This document shows positions 11,199-19,596 of a stretch of DNA of 64,000 nt, in pieces (positions within the stretch are counted from its first letter, which is position 1; each line of letters starts with the position of its first letter). Position numbers and translations under genes: made by a program. This DNA is from Sycobia sp. Sy_11 (Eukaryota > Arthropoda > Insecta > Hymenoptera > Epichrysomallidae): the NCBI GenBank assembly GCA_018907035.1, contig JACCIC010000178.1, positions 620,001-684,000 of the forward strand. The letters are read 5' to 3'. Under the pieces are notes generated by a model, which had not been told where the DNA came from, made no database searches, and saw only the letters and a list, made by a program, of their open reading frames with translations.

Positions 11199-11891
11199 CT
11201 AAGCTACTTGTTTAACGTGTAATCTAATTGTTATAACCTCTCCTCGGAAATTCACAAGATCTCCGTTTTGATCGACGATGCGTAATTCTATATGATCTAT
11301 GCACTTGATGAAGACTGGAAGGTAAATGACATGTGAAGGTACTTCAATGATCTTACATCCTGGTTGCACTGCTGGGAAAAATTCATGAATTGTATGCACA
11401 CGACGATCATTTATATATGCACCAGCTGTAATACTGCACTCTATTCTCAATAACTTTATCTTTAGAATAGTTACTGGTAAATCAGAGTTGTGTCGAACAC
11501 CTGCCTTCAAAATTCGCTGTTGAAATCCCAAGAGTTTACCAAGAAAATCGTTAGGTTCAAAATTGATTTGATGACTACATTCAATAACACTACGAAGTGT
11601 GCTGTTAATAAGCTTAAGACTTAATATTATACCTTTAGAAGTTAATTTCTCCTTCAGGTAATTTTCAATATCTTCAATTTCGTAACTACCGGTCGGTAGT
11701 GTAATTTCTTCTTTATCAATATAGAATTTGTTGTTGCTTTCATCAATATTGGGAATCGAGTTAAATGTTAAAAGCTCGACTAAGTCGAAAACATAATTTT
11801 TATTGGATGAGAGCTCAATAGGACGAAAATATTGAGCTTCAAGAAAAGATGATGTGCCAGAAAGCATTAAAGTAAATGATTCATTCACCAT
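11199..11891 (-). CDS. Penton-like / minor capsid protein, intact 230 residues
   Basis: This is the only unbroken gene in the virion cluster. The start at ATG 11891 (MVNESFTLMLSG) is the only good candidate. The mid-region has the LPTGSYEIEDIENYL pattern. The C-terminal half carries the most conserved block, GAYINDRRVHTIHEFFP, then GCKIIEVPSHVIYLPV and HIELRIVDQNGDLVNFRGE, ending ITIRLHVKQVA. I remember this C-terminal signature from Polinton/adintovirus proteins annotated as penton or minor capsid. The single jelly-roll fold is an inference. It is preceded by the protease gene and followed by the small ORF, all on the minus strand. Its survival may be chance or may reflect recent insertion. 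Confidence 0.65.
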   Translation of the reverse strand: MVNESFTLMLSGTSSFLEAQYFRPIELSSNKNYVFDLVELLTFNSIPNIDESNNKFYIDKEEITLPTGSYEIEDIENYLKEKLTSKGIILSLKLINSTLRSVIECSHQINFEPNDFLGKLLGFQQRILKAGVRHNSDLPVTILKIKLLRIECSITAGAYINDRRVHTIHEFFPAVQPGCKIIEVPSHVIYLPVFIKCIDHIELRIVDQNGDLVNFRGEVITIRLHVKQVA

Positions 11892-11946
11892 GGTTCAGTC
11901 AATAATGACTTGCTTTACGAGATGTTTGATATTATATAGAACTACT

Positions 11947-12284
11947 TCAAAGTTTATTACATAGAAATTGCAGGCATAAATGACCGCTAATGTATATATT
12001 AAAATCCTGATATTATACATAATTTCAGCATCACTAAAGTAGGATATAGGGTCTAAGGGTGGCTTTAAGTCACCAAAACTATCGAAATATAACACTCTAT
12101 TGTCTCATTTTCGATATGCAACCCAATGAGTTCCAGGAACACTGGCATCATCAAGGTTTACAATACCGGATTCATTATAATGTGAACCAGTATTTGGCAG
12201 TGCATTACGCATAAATACACCACGAAACGCGGAAATGTTTAAAGCACGAACATATTTTATTAAAACAATGTCAGATAAAGGTCG
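11947..12284 (-). pseudogene. Adenain-type cysteine protease, broken
   Basis: This is the maturation protease of Polinton/adenovirus-like virions. The N-terminal half keeps LIKYVRALNISAFRGVFMRN and ALPNTGSHYNESGIVNLDD. The catalytic histidine lies in VPGTHWVAY and the acidic residue in YFDSFGDLKPP. The catalytic cysteine region is found after a frame change and reads SGHLCLQFL, where the family has CGHLCLQFL, so the nucleophile position is serine. A TGA follows VAYRK, and no ATG is seen near the expected start. The frame abuts the stop codon of the phospholipase-like gene at 12285. Confidence 0.72.
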
Positions 12285-13137
12285 CTAAGGTAATTCTACA
12301 GAGAAACTTTTTTTTTTTAATCCTTTGCCTTTATATAGTTTTAAGTAGAGTCCTCTTCCATTACTTTTATACGGTTTTAGGTAAAGACATTTTCCAAGAG
12401 CAATTGCTTCCATTGTTTTATTATGTCTTCGATTTTCTTCCACCTCTTGCTTTGCTGCTTTTGCATCATTAACAGCTTTTGCTATTCCAGCAGCACCCCC
12501 TGGCAATGCTCCAGTTGCATTAAAATCGGCAAATAGAGGTATAAGAAATGGTAAAACACTGCCAAGTTTTTGAGGAAGTGGCAATATCCTTGGAATTGTA
12601 ACATTGCCTTTACCGCCGGCCTTTTTAACGGCCGCGCGAGCGCTCTTTAATGCAGAGCGAACTAGTTTTTGAGAACTTGTATTTGGGATCATTGAATATG
12701 CAGCAGATTTAACTTTTTTTTTCAAGGTTGATTTATTGTTTTTACCAGGCAGTTTCTTATTTTTCTGCTTTAATCCCGTTCCTAACTTTACTTTAAGTTT
12801 CATTGCATTATAAACGGCAAGTGCAGCAGCCTTTTTGGCCAAACTTGCGTTCTTTGATTTAAGACGCAAGCGAGATTTGTCTGCGAGAATTCGATCAGCA
12901 GCATGCGTAGCTTGCATATTGTTAACAATGTTGGAATATGCTATATCGTATTCTTTGCAAGCAGAATCAAGGGCATTTATCCCAGGATCACCACGAGCCA
13001 TTCGTTTTTTCAATTTTGTCCCAGGACCGCAGTATTGATAACGTGATAAATGCAGTTCAATAGGTAAGTGACTAAGTATCTTATTAAATACTCCACCACC
13101 TTCTCGCTTATGATCATTTCATTCTGTTTCGAAAGAT
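12285..13137 (-). CDS. Parvovirus VP1-type phospholipase A2-like virion protein
   Basis: The frame is open from about 13125 to 12285. The N-terminal part holds a phospholipase A2-like core: the calcium-loop motif YCGPGT (about 13020-13035), then ARGDPGINALDSACKEYDIAY, where the family has HD in place of YD. The catalytic histidine is thus tyrosine. This core resembles the membrane-breaching domain of parvovirus VP1 and of capsid proteins in adintovirus/Polinton-like elements. The middle is very basic (KKK and KR clusters, about 12650-12800), then an alanine/glycine- and proline-rich stretch (PRILPLPQKLGSVLPFLIPL), and a C-terminus with repeated LYLKPYK-type motifs. No ATG precedes the core after the upstream in-frame TGA; the first ATG lies inside it (about 13001), so the native start is probably lost. 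Confidence 0.68.
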
Positions 13138-13221
13138 AAAATGATACTAATTAATTTTATATATAAACATGCTATTTATACTTTATTGCCACAGTTTCAG
13201 TTAAAACTGTGATGTGCAAAC
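13138..13221. promoter_or_regulatory. Divergent promoter region of the Polinton-like element
   Basis: About 85 bp separate the minus-strand virion cluster from the plus-strand ATPase start. The region contains TATATATAAAC and TATTTATACTTTATT, usable as TATA elements in either direction. Function is inferred from position and composition only. Confidence 0.35.
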
Positions 13222-13409
13222 ATGGAATTCAAAAAGTACTCAACAAAATTACCTGTTTTTAATTTTGACTATTTTACTGAGAAGGTAGAAGAGTAAACGA
13301 CATGGAGATTTGCTGCCGAATAGTATACGAGCAGTTATTTAAGGACCTTCAAATTGCGGAAAAACCGATAGCTTATTGACTCTTATAACCCATCGGAATG
13401 GTCTTAGAT

Positions 13410-13446
<37 letters not shown>

Positions 13447-13966
13447 AAATCATTAAATCAACCAAAATACAAGTATTTAGAAAAGCTGTTGGAGCCAATA
13501 GAGGGCGTACAATATTTTCCATTCAGCGAACATAAAGCAGTAGTATCACCTGACAGCGTGCTTCCTACTCTATTATGATTTTCGATGATATTGCTTGCGA
13601 GAAACAGGACAATGTTAAAGCTTACTTTTGCATGGGAAGACATAAAAATATTGATTGTTTTATCTTTGTCAATCATATGCACATGTTCCAAAATATCTTG
13701 TAAGGGATAATGTTAATTTACTTATACTGTTTCGACAAGATGAGGTTAATTTAAAACACATATATCTCGATCATGTAAATTCAGATATGTCTTTTAATAA
13801 ATTTAAAAAAATACGCTCTACTTGTTGGAATGATGGTAAGCATAATTTTATAGTCGTTGATAAAGATCAAAACATAAATTATGGTAGATATAGAAAAGGG
13901 TTTGACTCTTCTGCTATAAATATAGCATATAATAAATATACCGAACATTATAGTTTTAAAAGTTGA
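13222..13966 (+). pseudogene. Polinton packaging ATPase (FtsK/HerA-A32 type), broken
   Basis: This is the genome-packaging ATPase. It starts MEFKKYSTKLPVFNF at 13222. Walker A reads GPSNCGKT at 13343-13366 and Walker B is IMIFDDIAC near 13575. Downstream are AYFCMGRHKN, SYAHVPKYLVRDN, the LFRQDEVNLKHIYLDHVNSDM segment and NYGRYRKGFD. Lesions: a frame change near 13292, a TAA just before Walker A (13340-13342), a TA microsatellite at 13414-13442 inside the frame, and a frame change near 13655. The part from 13714 onward is repeated in inverted orientation at 19597-19849. The gene stands back to back with the virion cluster. Confidence 0.75.
13414..13442. repeat. (TA)n microsatellite
   Basis: A pure TA run inside the ATPase remnant between the Walker A and Walker B regions. 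Confidence 0.9.
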
Positions 13967-13972
13967 ACACTC

Positions 13973-14383
13973 ATGGCCGATTATCATCGAGAAAAAACAA
14001 TATTGCATCAACTGGAAAAGTCACGCAAAGCAATAAGACGTAAATATAAATTATTAAAATGTGATCGAGCGAATGTAGAACATACATTAGACGAAACCTT
14101 CAAACCAATTGTTACTCCTCTGAATAAACTCATTACGGTTGCAAAAGCATCTGATGTATCAAATATTAAAAAAGAAGAGAAGAACAATTTATCTACCTTT
14201 AATGAGGAAAAAAAAATTAAAGAGTCGTTGTCCGACGATGATGGTGGTAATTACGATACTAATGCTAATATTAGTGATGATTACACTCTACAGAATGATC
14301 AAACCACTGACGAGATTAATACTTCTTTTGCATCAGCTGAGAGCGATATCGAGCAAGATGATAAAAATCTTGAAAAATCTTAA
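13973..14383 (+). CDS. Polinton-associated acidic/coiled ORF, 136 residues
   Basis: It opens MADYHREKTILHQLEKSRKA with a basic, probably helical segment (IRRKYKLLKCD), then LDETFKPIVTPLNKLI, and ends in a long acidic tail (SDDDGG, then ESDIEQDD). I recall similar openings in insect Polinton elements beside the ATPase; the function is unknown to me. It begins 6 bp after the ATPase stop in the same direction. The C-terminal part is probably missing, since the next recognisable sequence, only about 12 bp on, is already in the middle of the integrase domain. An identical copy lies at 19180-19590. Confidence 0.5.
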   Translation: MADYHREKTILHQLEKSRKAIRRKYKLLKCDRANVEHTLDETFKPIVTPLNKLITVAKASDVSNIKKEEKNNLSTFNEEKKIKESLSDDDGGNYDTNANISDDYTLQNDQTTDEINTSFASAESDIEQDDKNLEKS

Positions 14384-14394
14384 TCGCCATACAA

Positions 14395-15082
14395 TTCTAG
14401 ATTTACAGCGGCTTTTAATATTATTCTCAAGCGTGGACGTATACCAAAAAATCTACATACAGATAGAGGCAAAGAATTTTACAATGTACAGTTTCAAGAA
14501 CTAATGAGAAAAAATAAAATTAATCTATACTCAACATATAGTAATCTCAAAGCATCTATATGCGAACGTTTCAATCCTACATTGAAAGAAAAAATATGGA
14601 TACAGTTTAGTTTTTCTGCAGAAATTAATAATAACTTCTTATAATGTGACAAAGCATAGAACTATCGGAGTCAAGCCAAAAGATGTTACATCTGCAAATA
14701 AAGCAAAAAATTTAAGAATCTTACTTAACAGAGCAAAAATAAGGGGGAAAAAATTAATAGATTTAAGGTTAGAGATAAAGTAAGAGTGAGTAAACTAAAG
14801 CAGAGTTTTGAGAAAGGATATACACCTAACTGGTCTACAGAAGTATTCACCATCTACAGGGTTACAGCAACGAATCCAATAACTTACCATTTAAAAGATT
14901 ATAAAAATCAACCCATCGCTGGCTCTTTCTATGAATAAGAGCTGTTACTTACCAAGTATCCAGATGTTTACCTCGTTGAAAAAATTCTCAATCGTCGAGG
15001 GGATAATGTTTTTGTCAAGTGGCTTGGATTTGATAGTTCTCATAATAGTTGGACTAATAAAGAGAGTGTACAACTAAAGTGA
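14395..15082 (+). pseudogene. Polinton rve integrase with chromodomain, N-terminally deleted
   Basis: The C-terminal two thirds of a retroviral-type integrase. The second catalytic region is LHTDRGKEFYN and the glutamate lies in CERFNPTLKEK (family form ERFNRTLK). After a degenerate stretch near 14620-14760, RVRDKVRVSKLKQSFEKGY and TPNWSTEVFTI mark the SH3-like part. A chromodomain-like tail reads VYLVEKIL, then FVKWLGFDSSHNSW. The zinc-binding HHCC domain and the first catalytic aspartate are absent: the match starts abruptly after the 136-codon ORF. Stops occur around 14640 and 14936. The inverted copy at 18481-19168 shares the same deletion, so the deletion is older than the duplication. 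Confidence 0.75.
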
Positions 15083-15227
15083 TAACAAATTATAAAATCA
15101 GAATATGTAAAGTAATTTTGTATACAACGAGAATAAATAAACACAGCTATAGTTAAAATAAAAAATATTGTTTAATTTATTTCACATTATACATATAGTT
15201 AGACTGTGATATATCTTACACACAAAT

Positions 15228-15276
<49 letters not shown>

Positions 15277-15287
15277 CTTTTTTTTGT
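15083..15287. other. Short AT-rich gap with (TA)n
   Basis: Lies between the convergent integrase and 70-codon ORF. It holds a CACATATATA... microsatellite at about 15234-15273 and no gene. Confidence 0.6.
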
Positions 15288-15500
15288 TTATACTGTGATG
15301 AATTCAAAATTATCTTCACCCATAGATTTTACGAACAACTTTAATTGATTTGCATATTGACACATATTGTGGAAGAAGTTTTCGTCTTTGATTAACGCCT
15401 TCGAAATTCTATTCGGTAAAAAACATTGAAATTCACTATCAATTTCGACTACTGATTTCCATCCGAATTTAGTGTTAACTTTTTTTATTTTTGTGATCAT
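15288..15500 (-). CDS. Polinton-associated small ORF, 70 residues
   Basis: The frame reads MITKIKKVNTKFGWKSVVEI, then FQCFLPNRISKAL. The pattern TKFG-x-VVEI-x-FLP-x-R resembles a small protein family common in insect Polinton-like elements, which I suspect to be an OB-fold nucleic-acid-binding protein; that is a guess. On the same strand just upstream (15500-15800) further fragments (MDLKKLNNIARGG, then MEHSPEMTFPGVESSTQLIA) may be its N-terminus or a separate gene, separated by stops. The frame converges on the integrase. The identical copy is at 18062-18274. Confidence 0.45.
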   Translation of the reverse strand: MITKIKKVNTKFGWKSVVEIDSEFQCFLPNRISKALIKDENFFHNMCQYANQLKLFVKSMGEDNFEFITV

Positions 15501-15804
15501 GTAATTTTGATTTTTTCCTAATTCGCCAATATTTTTGTGGGTAGAAAACCACCTCGTGCTATATTATTCAACTTTTTCAAATCCATCTGTAAAATAATAT
15601 AAATTATTTAACTTTTTATGTTAAAATTATTTAGTAATATGTACAAGTGAAATTAAAAGAAAAACTATATACATCTGAATTGATGAATTGTCAGACTGAA
15701 TGTAATTTTCATTAAAATTCGAAATGAAATCGGCAGCCGTTAGCTGCGCAATCAATTGAGTAGACGACTCAACACCAGGGAACGTCATTTCAGGACTATG
15801 TTCC

Positions 15805-15806
<2 letters not shown>

Positions 15807-15859
<53 letters not shown>
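15807..15859. repeat. (TA)n microsatellite at Penelope-like tail
   Basis: The TA run abuts the Penelope-like tail in the left arm; the mirror run in the right arm is 17705-17755. Confidence 0.9.
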
Positions 15860-15862
<3 letters not shown>

Positions 15863-16307
15863 TATAAAACAATTGAATTGTACTTCTGTCGACTGCCAAT
15901 ATACAAATTAATAAATATTTTTTTATTGGTCTTACAGTCCAATCAATTCCATCCAAAAATAAAATAAAATAAGAAATAAAAATAAAAATAATAAAAATAA
16001 AATAAAAAAAAATAAAAAAAAATAAAAAAAAAATAAAAAAAATAAATAAATAAATAAATAAAAAAATAAAAAAAAATTAATAAATAAAAAAAATAATAAA
16101 AAAAAAATAATAAAAAATAAAATAAAAATAAAAATTAAAAATAAAAATTAAATTAAAAATTAAATTAAAATTATAATGACAGTCAGACTGTCCTTGTTTA
16201 CATTCACCCCCGTAGACTAATCTGAAAATAAAATATTAGCTGAAAAAATTCTTTGTTAGTAAAGTGCAGTCTGACTGTCCCCAACACCCTTACCTAATTG
16301 AAGACTT

Positions 16308-16347
16308 GTCCAACGTTTCGAGCTCGCTACGGCTCCTCATCAGGGAC
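16308..16347 (-). ncRNA. Hammerhead ribozyme of a Penelope-like element
   Basis: Read on the minus strand, the two invariant boxes are present: CTGATGA (16343-16337) and GAAAC (16319-16315). Stem II is formed by GAGC/GCTC around a CGTAGCGA loop. Flanking GTCC (16347-16344) and GGAC (16311-16308) form the outer helix. The third stem is minimal, around a self-complementary ACGT, as expected for Penelope-type minimal hammerheads, which are thought to work as dimers. Known biology: Penelope-like elements carry such motifs in their terminal repeats. In the copy at 32872-33790 the motif is cut off after CTGATGAG...GCGAG. Confidence 0.75.
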
Positions 16348-16448
16348 TAATCTAAACCTTATATTCTAATCTATATATACCCATCCCCACCACCAAATTT
16401 CGTAAATTAAATATAAATTCCCCCTCTACACAAATTGTCCAAAACCAA

Positions 16449-16742
16449 TCAATTTAATAAGGAATGATAAACACTGTCCAATCTACCAGACTCTAACATT
16501 AAATTCACATTATTTCGATTCTTGGAAATGTGAATACTTTCAAGACTCTCCCGTTTATACTTATTATTAATACCATGTTCCAAAATATCCACATTCACAA
16601 AATCAAAAGAATGTAAAAACTTTAAACAATGCTCTTTTAAGCCAGAAGTAATATGTGAGCTACGTAAACTATATTTATGCTCATAAATTCTCTTTTTTAA
16701 ATATCTACCTGTTTGTCCAATATAGTATTTATCACAATCCAT
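16449..16742 (-). CDS. Penelope-like GIY-YIG endonuclease domain
   Basis: The 97-residue frame carries the endonuclease signature MDCDKYYIGQTGRYLKKRIY (the YIG and following arginine) and EHKYSLRSSHITSGLKEHCL with conserved histidines, ending in YHSLLN. The GIY half is degraded into VVY just upstream (16745-16760). The domain would nick target DNA for the Penelope reverse transcriptase. It is nearly identical to the C-terminal part of the frame at 32877-33458, with a few substitutions (for example NRNN against NPNN). Confidence 0.75.
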   Translation of the reverse strand: MDCDKYYIGQTGRYLKKRIYEHKYSLRSSHITSGLKEHCLKFLHSFDFVNVDILEHGINNKYKRESLESIHISKNRNNVNLMLESGRLDSVYHSLLN

Positions 16743-16763
16743 GCAATTAATCTTGTAAACAAC

Positions 16764-17237
16764 TCATTTTAAAACTTCACATTTTAAATACTTATATGTA
16801 GTATCATTTATATATTCATTTCTTTTCCAATTATTTAATAACTCTTTCAAATTATTTTGTAGCTTAATGATATGTGGATTACCAATCTTCAAATAAGTAC
16901 TATCATCATTTAATATATTATCTATACAATTTATGTAATCAATTTTATTGGAAGCTACAGTTACATTACCTTTGTCGGCCTTTTGGAAGATTATATTAGG
17001 GTTATTTTTCAAAAAATTCTTCGCGGTAATTAAATCATGTATAAAATTACTATTTAAAAAATTATCAAATTTATTTTCTCTTTTAAAATTACTAATGACA
17101 TTAACCAAAGATGCCCTACATTCCTTTTTTACTTCATCATTTAAACCAAAAAGATTACTTTCAACCTCCGCGATGATTTCTTTGATCGGGAGATTATTTT
17201 TACAATATAATATTCCATGTTTGGCACCTTTAGACAT
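16764..17237 (-). pseudogene. Penelope-like reverse transcriptase, N-terminal part only
   Basis: The 157-residue frame begins MSKGAKHGILYCKNNLPI and includes the Penelope hallmark QKADKGNVTVASNKIDYINC with a following ILNDDSTYLKIGN block. The frame stops where the palm domain should begin (YKYLKCEVLK) and is fused by deletion to the endonuclease region. Confidence 0.7.
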
Positions 17238-17254
17238 GATGTTTATTACTTCAT

Positions 17255-17701
17255 TTGGTATCTCCTAATTTAGTTATGGAAAAGTTGGAAAGTATAGCCT
17301 TGTCAAAATTGCTTTTTGAACCAATGATATTTAAGAGATATGTTGATGATATCTTTACAATTGTTCCAGAAGTTTTTGTGGATGAAATGGTGGATGTTTT
17401 CAATTCTGTACATGACAGAATTAAATTTACAAGGGAGGTTGAAGTAAATAGTCATTTTTATTATTTTTTTTATTTATTAATTTTTTTTATTTTTTTTATT
17501 TTTATTTTTTTATTTATTTATTTATTTATTTTTTTTATTTTTTTTTTTATTTTTTTTTATTTTATTTTTATTATTTTTTATTTTTTATTTCTTATTTTAT
17601 TTTATTTTTGGATGGAATTGATTGGACTGTAAGACCAATAAAAAAATATTTATTAATTTGTATATTGGCAGTCGACAGAAGTACAATTCAATTGTTTTAT
17701 A

Positions 17702-17704
<3 letters not shown>
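17255..17704 (+). mobile_element. Penelope-like element B, RT palm fragment plus tail
   Basis: Opposite in orientation to element A. 17255-17453 encodes the RT palm: LVMEKLESIALSKLLF, then FKRYVDDIFTIV with the YVDD catalytic box. The sequence then passes directly into a T-rich tract (17455-17604) and the terminal tail (GATTGGACTGTAAGACCAAT). The endonuclease and ribozyme are missing. The tail belongs to the right arm of the inverted duplication; the palm fragment lies in the hinge. Confidence 0.75.

Positions 17705-17755
<51 letters not shown>
17705..17755. repeat. (TA)n microsatellite, right arm
   Basis: Mirror of the run at 15807-15859, slightly different in length. Confidence 0.9.
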
Positions 17756-17757
<2 letters not shown>

Positions 17758-18061
17758 GGAACATAGTCCTGAAATGACGTTCCCTGGTGTTGAGTCGTCT
17801 ACTCAATTGATTGCGCAGCTAACGGCTGCCGATTTCATTTCGAATTTTAATGAAAATTACACTCAGTCTGACAATTCATCAATTCAGATGTATATAGTTT
17901 TTCTTTTAATTTCACTTGTACATATTACTAAATAATTTTAACATAAAAAGTTAAATAATTTATATTATTTTACAGATGGATTTGAAAAAGTTGAATAATA
18001 TAGCACGAGGTGGTTTTCTACCCACAAAAATATTGGCGAATTAGGAAAAAATCAAAATTAC

Positions 18062-18274
18062 ATGATCACAAAAATAAAAAAAGTTAACACTAAATTCGGA
18101 TGGAAATCAGTAGTCGAAATTGATAGTGAATTTCAATGTTTTTTACCGAATAGAATTTCGAAGGCGTTAATCAAAGACGAAAACTTCTTCCACAATATGT
18201 GTCAATATGCAAATCAATTAAAGTTGTTCGTAAAATCTATGGGTGAAGATAATTTTGAATTCATCACAGTATAA
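18062..18274 (+). CDS. Copy of the 70-residue Polinton-associated ORF
   Basis: Protein identical to 15288-15500. Upstream on the same strand, 17756-17935 gives MEHSPEMTFPGVESSTQLIA, and a plausible acceptor (TTATTTTACAG, ending 17975) precedes MDLKKLNN. This could be a spliced or fragmented longer gene. The reading phases do not join cleanly with the nearest GT, so I leave it as a separate ORF. Confidence 0.45.
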   Translation: MITKIKKVNTKFGWKSVVEIDSEFQCFLPNRISKALIKDENFFHNMCQYANQLKLFVKSMGEDNFEFITV

Positions 18275-18286
18275 ACAAAAAAAAGA

Positions 18287-18335
<49 letters not shown>

Positions 18336-18480
18336 ATTTGTGTGTAAGATATATCACAGTCTAACTATATGTATAATGTGAAATAAATTAAACAATATTT
18401 TTTATTTTAACTATAGCTGTGTTTATTTATTCTCGTTGTATACAAAATTACTTTACATATTCTGATTTTATAATTTGTTA

Positions 18481-19168
18481 TCACTTTAGTTGTACACTCT
18501 CTTTATTAGTCCAACTATTATGAGAACTATCAAATCCAAGCCACTTGACAAAAACATTATCCCCTCGACGATTGAGAATTTTTTCAACGAGGTAAACATC
18601 TGGATACTTGGTAAGTAACAGCTCTTATTCATAGAAAGAGCCAGCGATGGGTTGATTTTTATAATCTTTTAAATGGTAAGTTATTGGATTCGTTGCTGTA
18701 ACCCTGTAGATGGTGAATACTTCTGTAGACCAGTTAGGTGTATATCCTTTCTCAAAACTCTGCTTTAGTTTACTCACTCTTACTTTATCTCTAACCTTAA
18801 ATCTATTAATTTTTTCCCCCTTATTTTTGCTCTGTTAAGTAAGATTCTTAAATTTTTTGCTTTATTTGCAGATGTAACATCTTTTGGCTTGACTCCGATA
18901 GTTCTATGCTTTGTCACATTATAAGAAGTTATTATTAATTTCTGCAGAAAAACTAAACTGTATCCATATTTTTTCTTTCAATGTAGGATTGAAACGTTCG
19001 CATATAGATGCTTTGAGATTACTATATGTTGAGTATAGATTAATTTTATTTTTTCTCATTAGTTCTTGAAACTGTACATTGTAAAATTCTTTGCCTCTAT
19101 CTGTATGTAGATTTTTTGGTATACGTCCACGCTTGAGAATAATATTAAAAGCCGCTGTAAATCTAGAA
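18481..19168 (-). pseudogene. Inverted copy of the truncated Polinton integrase
   Basis: Same content and lesions as 14395-15082: DRGKEF and ERFN catalytic segments, chromodomain-like tail, missing HHCC domain and first aspartate. Confidence 0.75.
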
Positions 19169-19179
19169 TTGTATGGCGA

Positions 19180-19590
19180 TTAAGATTTTTCAAGATTTTT
19201 ATCATCTTGCTCGATATCGCTCTCAGCTGATGCAAAAGAAGTATTAATCTCGTCAGTGGTTTGATCATTCTGTAGAGTGTAATCATCACTAATATTAGCA
19301 TTAGTATCGTAATTACCACCATCATCGTCGGACAACGACTCTTTAATTTTTTTTTCCTCATTAAAGGTAGATAAATTGTTCTTCTCTTCTTTTTTAATAT
19401 TTGATACATCAGATGCTTTTGCAACCGTAATGAGTTTATTCAGAGGAGTAACAATTGGTTTGAAGGTTTCGTCTAATGTATGTTCTACATTCGCTCGATC
19501 ACATTTTAATAATTTATATTTACGTCTTATTGCTTTGCGTGACTTTTCCAGTTGATGCAATATTGTTTTTTCTCGATGATAATCGGCCAT
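19180..19590 (-). CDS. Inverted copy of the 136-residue ORF
   Basis: Protein identical to that of 13973-14383 (basic N-terminus, acidic C-terminus). Function unknown. Confidence 0.5.
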   Translation of the reverse strand: MADYHREKTILHQLEKSRKAIRRKYKLLKCDRANVEHTLDETFKPIVTPLNKLITVAKASDVSNIKKEEKNNLSTFNEEKKIKESLSDDDGGNYDTNANISDDYTLQNDQTTDEINTSFASAESDIEQDDKNLEKS

Positions 19591-19596
19591 GAGTGT

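Larger units (their letters stand above)
13714..16105 (+). repeat. Left arm of a 2.4 kb near-perfect inverted duplication
   Basis: The sequence reappears in reverse complement at 17455-19849. Paired positions sum to about 33563 along the whole length, so there are almost no indels apart from microsatellite length. Three encoded frames (136, 121 and 70 residues) are identical at protein level in both arms, and I noticed one clear base difference (15704 region against 17861). The arm holds the ATPase C-terminus, the 136-codon ORF, the integrase remnant, the 70-codon ORF and a Penelope-like tail. The ATPase runs continuously through the outer boundary here, so the left arm is the original. Confidence 0.93.
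15861..17240 (-). mobile_element. Penelope-like element A, internally deleted
   Basis: A Penelope-like retroelement on the minus strand: an N-terminal reverse transcriptase part (17237-16764), then the GIY-YIG endonuclease (16742-16449), a hammerhead ribozyme (16347-16308), a conserved CAGTCAGACTG-bearing tail, an A/T-rich tract (15957-16180) and a terminal tail with TTGGTCTTACAGTCCAATC. At about 16750-16763 the RT N-terminus is joined directly to the GIY-YIG region, so the catalytic RT core is deleted. Related copies are 17255-17704, 32872-33790 and 63690-64000. Confidence 0.8.

Noticed and set aside
17455..17632. Phe/Ile-rich open frame continuing from the RT fragment
   Set aside because: It is translation of a T-rich tract, not protein.
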